Shown: positions 41,517-47,900 of the stretch, one piece after another
How the letters are laid out: every line of letters begins with the position of its first letter
How positions within the stretch are numbered: position 1 is the first letter of the stretch
Source: Streptomyces cupreus
GTDB lineage: Bacteria > Actinomycetota > Actinomycetes > Streptomycetales > Streptomycetaceae
Reading direction: 5' to 3'
Assembly: GCF_014257025.1 (NCBI RefSeq)
Contig: NZ_JACMSF010000062.1
Location: 1-47,900, forward strand
DNA: 47,900 nt
Notes under the pieces: model-generated
Told to the model about the DNA's origin: nothing
Seen by the model: the letters and a program-made list of their open reading frames with translations, nothing else
Databases searched by the model: none
Translations under genes and position numbers: made by a program

Positions 41517-41839
41517 CCGCTGGCCCCGCTGCCCGCATGGTCGACCTGGAGCGGGAGGAGTCGCTCAAGCTGCTGGCCGGTGCGCCCATGGGACGTGTGG
41601 GCTTCACCCACCAGGCACTGCCGGTGATCCGCCCGGTCAACCACCTCGTGAACGACGACGGCGACATCGTCATCCGCACCCACGCCGGAGCCGCGCTGCT
41701 GGCCACCGCCTCGGCGTCGGAGGTGGTGGTGTACGAGGCCGAACTCACGCCGTGGATCGGCGCGGAGATGGAGAACGTGGTCCTGATCCGCGCCGAGCTG
41801 GTGACCGGCTACCGGCTGGTGCGCCGGGGCGGCGGCTGA
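41513..41839 (+). CDS. Short PPOX-family flavin-binding split-barrel protein, apparently internally shortened
   Basis: The ATG overlaps the upstream stop. It has the PPOX opening ESLKLLAGAPMGRVGF, PVIRPVNHLVNDDGDIVIRTHAGAALL and the closing VTGYRLVR. Family members are usually 130-145 residues; this one has 108. The text between VVVYEAEL and TPWIGAEMENVVLI lacks the strand TGWSVxVxG that normally follows, about 30-35 residues. The split barrel may be incomplete. Related genes bind F420 or FMN and occur in the DosR regulon. Confidence 0.7.
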   Translation: MTAGPAARMVDLEREESLKLLAGAPMGRVGFTHQALPVIRPVNHLVNDDGDIVIRTHAGAALLATASASEVVVYEAELTPWIGAEMENVVLIRAELVTGYRLVRRGGG

Positions 41840-41947
41840 CTACAGGTCGTTGCCCGCGTACGAGAGGTTGAAGCTCTTGTTGGTCAGCGGGAAGTCCGGG
41901 ACGATCGTGTTCGACGCGGGTGGCGATGGTGCCGCGCCAGCCCTGGG
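41840..41947 (-). pseudogene. Frameshifted C-terminal gene remnant
   Basis: On the minus strand one frame reads GWRGTIATR and the next, 4 bases shifted, NTIVPDFPLTNKSFNLSYA followed by GNDL and a TAG stop. Removing a GTCG at about 41910 would join them into one plausible C-terminus. Nothing of the rest of that gene is left; it abuts the stop of the zinc-ribbon gene. I do not recognise the parent family with confidence. Confidence 0.45.
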
Positions 41948-42304
41948 TCAGACCTTCTTGACCACGCTGGACTTGAGCTGCATGGCGCCGAACCCGTCGA
42001 CCTTGCAGTCGATGTCGTGGCCGTCCACGCCGTCGACGAGGCGGATGTTGCGCACCTTGGTACCCGCCTTGATGCCGGTCGGGCTGCCCTTGACCTTCAG
42101 CGTCTTGACCACCGTCACGGTGTCACCGTCGGCGAGGACGTTGCCGACCGAGTCCCGGATCACCTTGTCCCCGGTGTCGCCCGCGGACTCCTCGGACGTG
42201 GACGGAGACCACTCGTGCCCGCACTCGGGGCAGACCAGGAGCGCACCCATCTCGTAGGTGTACGCGCCGGAGCATTCGGGGCAGGGGGGAAGGGTGTCAC
42301 TCAT
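41948..42304 (-). CDS. PhnA/YjdM-like zinc-ribbon protein
   Basis: ATG 42304 gives 118 residues. An N-terminal zinc ribbon has CPECSGAYTYEMGALLVCPECGHEW (two CxxC pairs at 8-11 and 26-29), followed by the PhnA SH3-like domain, IRDSVGNVLADGDTVTVVKTL and RLVDGVDGHDIDCKVDGFGAM. PhnA of Escherichia coli is not required for phosphonate use despite the name. The function is unknown. It lies 58 bases after the STAS gene. Confidence 0.88.
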   Translation of the reverse strand: MSDTLPPCPECSGAYTYEMGALLVCPECGHEWSPSTSEESAGDTGDKVIRDSVGNVLADGDTVTVVKTLKVKGSPTGIKAGTKVRNIRLVDGVDGHDIDCKVDGFGAMQLKSSVVKKV

Positions 42305-42362
42305 GGCACATGTGTCTTTCGGTCGGTGAGCCGATACGTGGGTCGGATGAGGTCGGGTGGGG

Positions 42363-42758
42363 TCAGGTGGGCCAGCCGTCGGTGCGCCACGTCTGCCGGC
42401 CCTCCTCGGGAGCCAGCGGGAACCGGGCGTGGGCGGACAGTGCCGCGGCCAGGTCGCAGTGGACGGGGATGTCCGGGCAGTCGCCGGGCGGGACCAGCGA
42501 GCCGTCGGCGGGGATGGCGGCCAGTTCCAGATCACGGCCCGCCCCGGCGAGGCGGCGCGCGGCCTCGGTGATGGCCAGCTGGCCCTCGGCGGACCAGCTG
42601 CGCAGCTCGGTCAGGTCGAGGATGACCGGCCCGGCGCCGCGGGCGACGACCCAGCCGACCGCTCCGGCGAAGCGCCGGACCGCGTCCGGGCCCAGGTATC
42701 CGGCGACGGAGAGGATGCCGAGATCCTGCTCGATGGTGTAGCGCCACTCGATGGTCAT
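42363..42758 (-). CDS. STAS-domain protein, anti-sigma-factor antagonist-like
   Basis: ATG 42758 overlaps the stop of the ATPase gene (ATGA). The 131-residue protein is a STAS fold: ILSVAGYLGPDAVRRF, ILDLTELRSWSAEGQLAI, then LELAAIP. Ser54 or Ser56 sits at the position of the phosphorylated Ser of SpoIIAA/RsbV, although the usual S-S-G-L is changed to S-A-E-G. Its direct partner is likely the ATPase encoded just upstream. The C-terminal tail (about 110-131) is longer than in RsbV. Confidence 0.85.
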   Translation of the reverse strand: MTIEWRYTIEQDLGILSVAGYLGPDAVRRFAGAVGWVVARGAGPVILDLTELRSWSAEGQLAITEAARRLAGAGRDLELAAIPADGSLVPPGDCPDIPVHCDLAAALSAHARFPLAPEEGRQTWRTDGWPT

Positions 42759-43246
42759 GGGGGTGAACTTCCTTGTGCGGGTTGTCCGTTGGCGGTCTTG
42801 CGTCCGGATCCCAGGGGCAGGGTGATCCATATGCTCTTGCCCTGCCCGTCGGCGTCGGCGCGGACGACCGCGGTGCCGCCCAGGCCGTGGGTGAGCTCCA
42901 TGACGGTGGCCAGGCCGCCCGTACCGGCGCCGGTGCCGGAGCCGGTGCCGGAGCCGTACAGCGCGGGCTGGTGGGGGTGGCGGTCGTGGACGGCGAAGGC
43001 CAGGCAGTCGGCGCCCGCCGCATAGATCACGGTGAGCTGCGGGGAGAGCACGGCCGCGTGCCGGACGCTGTTGGTGACCAGCTCGCCCAGGATCAGTAAG
43101 GCCGGGTCGACGGCCGGGTGGCGCAGTCCGATCCCCCACTCGACCAGGGCCTTTTCGGCGGTCTCGCGGGCGAGGCGGACGGCCGACGGCAGGGTGGGCA
43201 GGGTGAGCACGTGCCGGTGGGTCAGGGTCTCCAGCTGGCTGGTCAC
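42755..43246 (-). CDS. RsbW-like ATP-binding protein (anti-sigma kinase family)
   Basis: GTG 43246 overlaps the upstream PPOX stop. The 163-residue protein has the N box LILGELVTNSVRHA and a G box GTGGLATVMELTHGLGG. Just before the G box the lid contains a Gly/Ser/Thr tandem GSGTGSGTGAGTGG (about 97-110), longer than usual and encoded by direct repeats. The catalytic D box is AVHDRHPHQP, with Asp and Arg in place. It probably phosphorylates or binds the adjacent STAS protein. No sigma factor gene is adjacent. Confidence 0.87.
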   Translation of the reverse strand: MTSQLETLTHRHVLTLPTLPSAVRLARETAEKALVEWGIGLRHPAVDPALLILGELVTNSVRHAAVLSPQLTVIYAAGADCLAFAVHDRHPHQPALYGSGTGSGTGAGTGGLATVMELTHGLGGTAVVRADADGQGKSIWITLPLGSGRKTANGQPAQGSSPP

Positions 43247-43656
43247 CGGGTCTCCTCCGCCCGGGCCAGGCGGAAGCCGGTCACGTTCTTGGGGTGGATC
43301 CGCAGGAGCGTGTCGTGCGGGCCGTGGCTCCAGCCGGTCAGGTTGCGGTGGTAGTGGGCGGCCTCGTCACGGTCGGTGATCACCTCGGCGGGGCCGGAGG
43401 CGGTGACGGTCCAACCGGTGCCGGCCACCGCGCGGATCTCCTCCACGTGGTACGTCGCCGTCGCGGGGACCGCCGCTGCCGGGGCGGGCGTACGCACGAT
43501 CAGACGGCCGTACTCCCACACATGCCGGGCGGGCCGTACGACGGTCAGTTCCCGCTGCACGTACACCAACCGCCCGAGGCTGCTGCCCTCCAGGAGCCAC
43601 AGGGCCTCCGCGCCGGAGACCTCGACCATGCGCAGGGCGCTGGGGGACGTGCTCAT
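43243..43656 (-). CDS. PPOX-family flavin-binding protein
   Basis: ATG 43656 overlaps the SulP stop. The 137-residue protein has a full split barrel: EALWLLEGSSLGRLVYVQRELTVVRPARHVWEYGRLIVRT in pieces, GTGWTVTASGPAEVIT, then LLRIHPKNVTGFRLA. It retains the central TGWTVTASG strand that the 41513 relative lacks. Ligand may be FMN or F420. It is co-translated with SulP, the ATPase and the STAS protein. Confidence 0.85.
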   Translation of the reverse strand: MSTSPSALRMVEVSGAEALWLLEGSSLGRLVYVQRELTVVRPARHVWEYGRLIVRTPAPAAAVPATATYHVEEIRAVAGTGWTVTASGPAEVITDRDEAAHYHRNLTGWSHGPHDTLLRIHPKNVTGFRLARAEETR

Positions 43657-45377
43657 CGCAGGGCTTCCTCACTGGACGTCGCGGTCTGCTGGATGGGCAG
43701 GGCGGGCAGGATCCCCGCGCACTCCAGGTGCTCCCTGGCGCCCCGGATCGCCTCGGGTGTGGTGGCGTACTCCCGGCCGTCGTGCCGCAGTGGATCGAGT
43801 GCGCCGACGGAGTCGAGGACCTGGCGCTGGCCGGGGCGTATGCCGGAGGCCAGGACGAGGATGCCGCGCCGCTTCAGCTTCTCCACCGCGTCCTTGAGGA
43901 CGAGGGCGCCGGTGGCGTCCATCGTCGACACCCGGGACATGCGCAGGATCACGACCCGCACGTCGGCGACCTCGGTCAGCTCCAGCAGGAAGCGATGGGC
44001 GGCGGCGAAGGACAGCGGCCCGTCGATGCGATAGGCGACGATGTGCTCGGCGAGCAGGGCGTGCTCCTCGGCGGAGTGATCGCCTCGGTCGAGGGGCACC
44101 TGGTCGAGGCGGGCCTGCTTGGCCACGGCGCGCAGGGCGAGGGCGCCGGCCACGACCAGGCCGATGATCACGGCGTACACGAGGTCGAGCGCGAGGGTCG
44201 CGACGGCGGTGAGGACGAGGATCACGGCGTCGGAGCGGGTGGCCTTGGCCATCGCCTTGAGCGAGCCGACCTCGACCATGCGGATCGCGGTGGCCAGCAG
44301 CACGCCCGCCAGCGCGGCGAGCGGGATCTTGGAGACGAGGGGCGCGGCCGCGAAGACGATCGCGGCGAGGATCGCGGCGTGCGTGAGGGCGGCGAGCCGG
44401 GAGCCGGCTCCTGTGCGGACGTTGACCGCTGTGCGGGCGATCGCTCCGGTCGCGGGTACGCCGCCGAACAGCGGGGCGGCGATGTTGGCGAGCCCCTGGC
44501 CGAACAACTCCCGGTCGGGGTCGTGCTTCTGACCCACCGTCATGCCGTCGGCGACCGAGGCGGACAGCAGCGACTCCAGCGCGGCCAGGGCGGCGACGGC
44601 CACGGCCGGGGCCATCAGGGAGCCGAGCGCGCCCGGGTCGAGGAAGGACAGCGACGGCGCGGGCAGCCCGGACGGCAGATTGCCGATCGGTTTCGCCGCG
44701 TCGAGACCGGCGGCCTGTGCGACGACCGTGGCGGCGATCACGGCCAGGATGGAGAACGGGACGGTGGGGCGCCACCGGGCGCCGACCAGCATGACCGCGG
44801 CCACCGCGACCGCGAAGCCGACGGCGGTCCAGTTGGGCGCCTTGGCGAACTCCTCGATCGCCCGCCAGGTGACGACCAGCACGCGGTCGCCCTCCGGCTT
44901 GGGCACGCCCAGGGCGTTCGGGATCTGCTGGAGGCCGATCACACAGGCGATGCCGAGACTGAAGCCCTCCACCACGGGCGCGGGCACGTACTGCATGTAC
45001 TTCCCGGCGCGCAGCGCGGCCAGCGCCACCAGCATCAGGCCCGCCATCAGCCCGACGGTCAGCACCCCGGTCGGGCCGTACTGGCCGACGATCGGCACCA
45101 GTACGACGGTCATCGCTCCGGTCGGTCCGGACACCTGGAGGTTGGAGCCGCCGAACAGCGCGGCGAGCGCGCCCGCCACGACGGCCGTGGCCAGACCCGC
45201 CTCGGCGCCCAGCCCCGAGGAGACCCCGAAGCCGAGCGCGAGTGGCAGGGCCACGATCGCCACGGTCAGTCCGGCGAGCAGATCACGGCGCGGGTCACGC
45301 CTCATCTCCGCCAGATCGGTACGGGTCGGCAGCAGCGAGCTGATCCGGGCCCAGGCCCGGCCGATTCCCGAGGTCAT
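43653..45377 (-). CDS. SulP-family anion transporter with C-terminal STAS domain
   Basis: ATG 45377 overlaps the ArsR stop. The 574-residue protein has the SulP N-terminal pattern RRDLLAGLTVAIVALPLALGFGVSSGL, LQVSGPTGAMTVVLVPI, about 12-14 membrane segments to residue ~430, and a STAS domain (about 445-555) with LSFAAAHRFL and RVSTMDATGALVLKDAVE. The family carries sulfate, bicarbonate or other anions. An ArsR upstream and RsbW/STAS genes downstream suggest regulation by the same operon. Substrate is unknown. Confidence 0.92.
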   Translation of the reverse strand: MTSGIGRAWARISSLLPTRTDLAEMRRDPRRDLLAGLTVAIVALPLALGFGVSSGLGAEAGLATAVVAGALAALFGGSNLQVSGPTGAMTVVLVPIVGQYGPTGVLTVGLMAGLMLVALAALRAGKYMQYVPAPVVEGFSLGIACVIGLQQIPNALGVPKPEGDRVLVVTWRAIEEFAKAPNWTAVGFAVAVAAVMLVGARWRPTVPFSILAVIAATVVAQAAGLDAAKPIGNLPSGLPAPSLSFLDPGALGSLMAPAVAVAALAALESLLSASVADGMTVGQKHDPDRELFGQGLANIAAPLFGGVPATGAIARTAVNVRTGAGSRLAALTHAAILAAIVFAAAPLVSKIPLAALAGVLLATAIRMVEVGSLKAMAKATRSDAVILVLTAVATLALDLVYAVIIGLVVAGALALRAVAKQARLDQVPLDRGDHSAEEHALLAEHIVAYRIDGPLSFAAAHRFLLELTEVADVRVVILRMSRVSTMDATGALVLKDAVEKLKRRGILVLASGIRPGQRQVLDSVGALDPLRHDGREYATTPEAIRGAREHLECAGILPALPIQQTATSSEEALR

Positions 45378-45715
45378 CGCGCGGAGACCTCGGCTTCCCG
45401 CAGCTCGGCCAGCAGTTCGTTGCGCCCCGCGAGCATCTCCGTCAGGATCCGGCGCGCGGCGCGCATCAGGTCGGCCACGTCCCCGCCGGCCAGCTCATAG
45501 ACGACGGTGGAGCCCTCACGGGTGGCGGTGACGATCCCGGAGCGCCGCAACACCGCGAGCTGCTGCGACAGGCTGGACGGCTCCACCTCGATCCGCGCGA
45601 GCAGTTCCCGCACCGGCATCGGCCCGTCCTGGAGCAGCTCCAGCACGCGTATCCGTACGGGATGCCCCAGCATGCGGAAGAACTCGGCCTTGGCCTGGTA
45701 CAGCGGAACGGACAC
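45374..45715 (-). CDS. ArsR-family repressor without cysteines
   Basis: GTG 45715 follows GAGGGG. The 113-residue winged helix reads FFRMLGHPVRIRVLELL, PMPVRELLARI, EPSSLSQQLAVLRRSGIV and the wing REGSTVVYEL. The usual metal-binding ELCVC is replaced by PMPVREL, and there is no Cys in the whole protein, so thiol-based metal or persulfide sensing is excluded. It heads a run with sulP, PPOX, ATPase and STAS genes, joined by 4-base overlaps. A palindrome at 45810-45829 may be its operator. Confidence 0.9.
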   Translation of the reverse strand: MSVPLYQAKAEFFRMLGHPVRIRVLELLQDGPMPVRELLARIEVEPSSLSQQLAVLRRSGIVTATREGSTVVYELAGGDVADLMRAARRILTEMLAGRNELLAELREAEVSAR

Positions 45716-45809
45716 GACCCCTCGGCTTCCCCTGCCGGCCCCGCCTTCGGGGCGCGCATGAAGCTGCGCCCGCGGCTACCTGCCGGCACAGCGAACACAG
45801 CATCTAACC

Positions 45810-45829
45810 AATTGCGAAACTTTGCAATT
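45810..45829. promoter_or_regulatory. AATTGC palindrome upstream of arsR
   Basis: AATTGC and GCAATT flank 8 bases (GAAACTTT), themselves nearly symmetric. The site is about 95 bases before the ArsR start and is the most A/T-rich stretch around. It suits an ArsR operator. Confidence 0.55.
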
Positions 45830-45850
45830 CGGATATCCGTTTTGTGATGG

Positions 45851-46513
45851 TCAGCACTGCATGCGGCGATGAGGAACACACCGACGACCGCGGCGGGAGC
45901 GGCGACGGCCACCGGCCAGGGCGGCGACCAGTCCGGAAGCGACGAGGGCCGCGAAGACGGTCCGCGAGCGTGCGTCGCCCCGGCCGTGCCCGGGCGGGCC
46001 GGCGTCCAGCGCCGCCCAGTGACGAGCGATCTCGCGCACCTCCCGGCGATGTTGCGCGGCGGCACGGATCCGCAGAGCGGCCGCTACAGCCGCACCCGCC
46101 ACCACCATGGCGCATGCCACCTGCCACGCCGCGCCCAGCAGGAGCAGTACGGCGACCGTCGCGACCGCGGCCCAGCCGCTGAGGCAGGCAGCCGCGGCGG
46201 TACGGCGCGACAGCGGCCGGTCGGCTCCCGCCCTCAGGTCGGCCAGGGCGGGCAGGTACCAGACGCAGCCGGCGGCGGTCACCACCGCGACACCGAGCGC
46301 CGGTACGACGTGGGACACCGGGGGTGGACACGACGTGGCCCACTCCAGGGAGCGGCTGTGACCCCACGGATCGTCGACCCCGATCTTCTCGCCGTACTTG
46401 GCGGTCTTCCAGACGTTGTAGAAGAACGGCAGGATCGACAGGCCCAGCAGGAACGCGCCGATCGTGGACAGCGAGTTGAGGGCGGTGAAGCCGTCGAACA
46501 CATCCTCCGGCAC
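45851..46513 (-). pseudogene. Chimeric frame: cytochrome oxidase subunit I C-terminus joined to a membrane protein
   Basis: Residues about 3-65 match the extreme C-terminus of CtaD: DGFTALNSLSTIGAFLLGLS, FYNVWKTAKYGEKI and DDPWGHSRSLEWATSCPPP. From there the text changes to a membrane protein (VVPALGVAVVTAAGCVWYLP, then two hydrophobic segments and RIRAAAQHRREVREIARHWAAL). At about 45885 the frame degenerates into Arg-rich text while another frame carries VAVAAPAAVVGVFLIAAC, pointing to a frameshift near the end. The catalytic part of CtaD is absent. The chimera may still be expressed as a small membrane protein. Confidence 0.6.
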
Positions 46514-46580
46514 CGCGGTTCAGGAACGTCGCCGCGGCCGGCGCCGCGATACCGCTGCCCACCAGACTGTAGGCCCTGAG
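46504..46580 (-). pseudogene. N-terminal scrap resembling oleate hydratase
   Basis: In a frame overlapping the CtaD remnant the strand reads RAYSLVGSGIAAPAAATFLN, close to the AYLVGSGIASLAAAxFL FAD-binding start of oleate hydratases. It lasts about 22 residues and then meets the CtaD-like frame. The in-frame upstream TAG is the kinase stop codon. Confidence 0.35.
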
Positions 46581-46586
46581 CCGCCC

Positions 46587-47900
46587 CTACTCGTCCTCCA
46601 CCGGTACCCGCCACACCAGCGTGGTGCCACCGCCGGGCGGGCTGGTCAGGTCCAGGTGTCCGCCCAGCTGGTGAGCTCGTTCCGTCATGTTGCGCAGGCC
46701 GCTGCGGCGTCCCTCGGGGGGAATGCCCACGCCGTTGTCGGAGACGGTCACCCGTACCTCGCGCCCGTCGGTCTCCAGCACCACCTCGGCACGGCCGGCC
46801 TTCGCGTGCCGGGCGATGTTCGTCAGGGCCTCGGAAAGGACCGCCACCACGTGGTCGGCGGTCTCCTTCGGGACGTGAGTGTCCAGCAGGCCCTCCATAC
46901 GCACGCTGGGCGCGAACCCCAGCACCGGCGCCGCCTCACCGACCACGCGCACGACGCGCGCCCGCAGACCTGGCCCGGTGCCGTTCTCGTGAGCCCGCAG
47001 GCCGAAGATCGTGGACCTGATGATCTTGATCGTCTCGTCCAGGTCGTCCACCGCCCGCAGCACTCGCTCCGAGGCCTGCGTGTGCTCGATGAAGCGGCCC
47101 GCGCTCTGCAGCGTCATGCCCGTGGCGAACAGCCGCTGGATCGCCAGGTCGTGGAGGTCCCGGGCGATGCGGTCACGATCCTGGAGGACCGCGATCTCCT
47201 CGGCGTCCCGGCGGTGTTCCGCCAGTTCCATGGCGACGGCTGCCTGCGCGGCGAATCCCTGAAGCGGCTCGGTCTCCGTCTCGGAGAACACGGGCTTGCC
47301 CGTCTCGCGGACCAGCAGCACCACTCCTCGTACGCCGTCGTCGGCGACGCCGACGCCGATCGGCACGGCCACGGCCGGGCCCAGTCCGGTGAAGCGCGTG
47401 GCACCGGTCTCCCCGCGCTCCCCGATGTCGTCGCGCGAGACGTCCGGGCTCGACACCGGGGTGACGTTGGAGAAGGCCCGGCCGATCAGGCTGTCGTCGA
47501 CGGGCAGGACCAGCCCGCGATGGGCCTGCGCCTCCTGTCCGATGGCCAGCTCCACCGTGAGCGCGTCCGTGCCCTCCATGGGCACCGCGACCACGGCGAG
47601 GGCGGCGCCTGTGATGTCCCTGGCCCGTTCGGCGATCAGCCCGAGGACCTCACCCCGGTCGCTGCCGGACATCAGACGGTGCGTGATCTCCGCGCTCGCC
47701 CGCAGCCAGCGCTCGCGCAGCCGGGACTCCTCGTACAGCCGGGCGTTGTCGATGGCCACACCGGCAGCCACGGCCAGGGTGGACAGGACCGACTCGTCCT
47801 CGTCGGTGAACTGGGCCCCTCCGCGCTTCTCGGTCAGGTACAGGTTGCCGAAGACCTGGTCGCGGACCCGGATCGGGACGCCGAGGAAGGTGTTCATCGG
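46587..47900 (-). CDS. GAF-domain sensor histidine kinase, DevS/DosT/OsdK type (5' end beyond the window)
   Basis: The visible 437 residues start within the end of a first GAF domain (FLGVPIRVRDQVFGNLYLTEK). A second GAF domain follows (about 65-215, RFTGLGPAVAVPIG). The HisKA_3 dimerisation box is RDRIARDLHDLAIQRLFATG, with His in RDLHD. HATPase motifs are ALTNIARHAKAG and VSDNGVGIP. GAF-GAF-HisKA_3-HATPase order is that of DevS/DosT of mycobacteria and OsdK of Streptomyces, haem sensors of O2, NO and CO. The haem-binding part would be outside the window. It is likely the sensor for the OsdR/DevR-like boxes seen here. Confidence 0.88.
   Translation of the reverse strand, partial: PMNTFLGVPIRVRDQVFGNLYLTEKRGGAQFTDEDESVLSTLAVAAGVAIDNARLYEESRLRERWLRASAEITHRLMSGSDRGEVLGLIAERARDITGAALAVVAVPMEGTDALTVELAIGQEAQAHRGLVLPVDDSLIGRAFSNVTPVSSPDVSRDDIGERGETGATRFTGLGPAVAVPIGVGVADDGVRGVVLLVRETGKPVFSETETEPLQGFAAQAAVAMELAEHRRDAEEIAVLQDRDRIARDLHDLAIQRLFATGMTLQSAGRFIEHTQASERVLRAVDDLDETIKIIRSTIFGLRAHENGTGPGLRARVVRVVGEAAPVLGFAPSVRMEGLLDTHVPKETADHVVAVLSEALTNIARHAKAGRAEVVLETDGREVRVTVSDNGVGIPPEGRRSGLRNMTERAHQLGGHLDLTSPPGGGTTLVWRVPVEDE

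Overview
The window is high-GC actinobacterial DNA, most likely a Streptomyces. Third codon positions are strongly G/C, GTG starts are common, and genes are often joined by 4-base stop/start overlaps. The gene set (GlnR-type signal upstream of urt genes, narGHJI, DevS/OsdK-type kinase, Rv1733c-like protein, PucR and PPOX proteins) fits that genus. No tRNA, rRNA, CRISPR array or insertion sequence was recognised.

Region 1 (1-4912): a caspase-like/STAND ATPase gene and a WD40-repeat reading frame overlap by ATGA and run leftward. They face away from a dynamin-like GTPase gene. A 17-bp palindrome lies between them. This is the best candidate in the window for an undescribed immune or cell-death type module.

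Region 2 (5084-11856): a cytosolic AmiC/UrtA-like sensor protein, a MarR regulator and a complete urea-type ABC transporter urtABCDE, with a GlnR-like operator upstream of urtA. Decayed gene pieces follow (11857-12684).

Region 3 (12685-22843): a leftward run of five genes, four of whose junctions are overlaps or a 13-bp gap. They encode a FOXRED2-like flavoprotein, an FMN 2-hydroxy-acid oxidase, a highly divergent cytochrome P450, a CPA2-type cation/proton antiporter and a ThDP enzyme. I cannot match this set to a known pathway. A PucR regulator and an acyl-CoA ligase, divergent around a small palindrome, lie beside it. Then come a sigma factor fused to a zinc-finger anti-sigma motif, a membrane segment and a CAP domain (22875-24575), and an IorAB-type molybdenum hydroxylase (24790-27548).

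Region 4 (27591-47900): a nitrate/NO/dormancy island. It holds hemerythrin-narK, an Acg-like nitroreductase, narGHJI, flavohemoglobin, a CBS-BON protein, an Rv1733c-like membrane protein, a SLOG-like protein, PPOX proteins, an ArsR-SulP-PPOX-ATPase-STAS operon and, at the right edge, a two-GAF sensor kinase of DevS/OsdK type. Related 16-bp GGGCC-N4-GGYCC-like elements lie upstream of narK, between narG and hmp, upstream of the CBS-BON gene and upstream of the SLOG-like gene. They suggest one hypoxia/NO regulon. Several fused or frameshifted gene remnants (30564-30940, 41840-41947, 45851-46580) show that the island has been rearranged.
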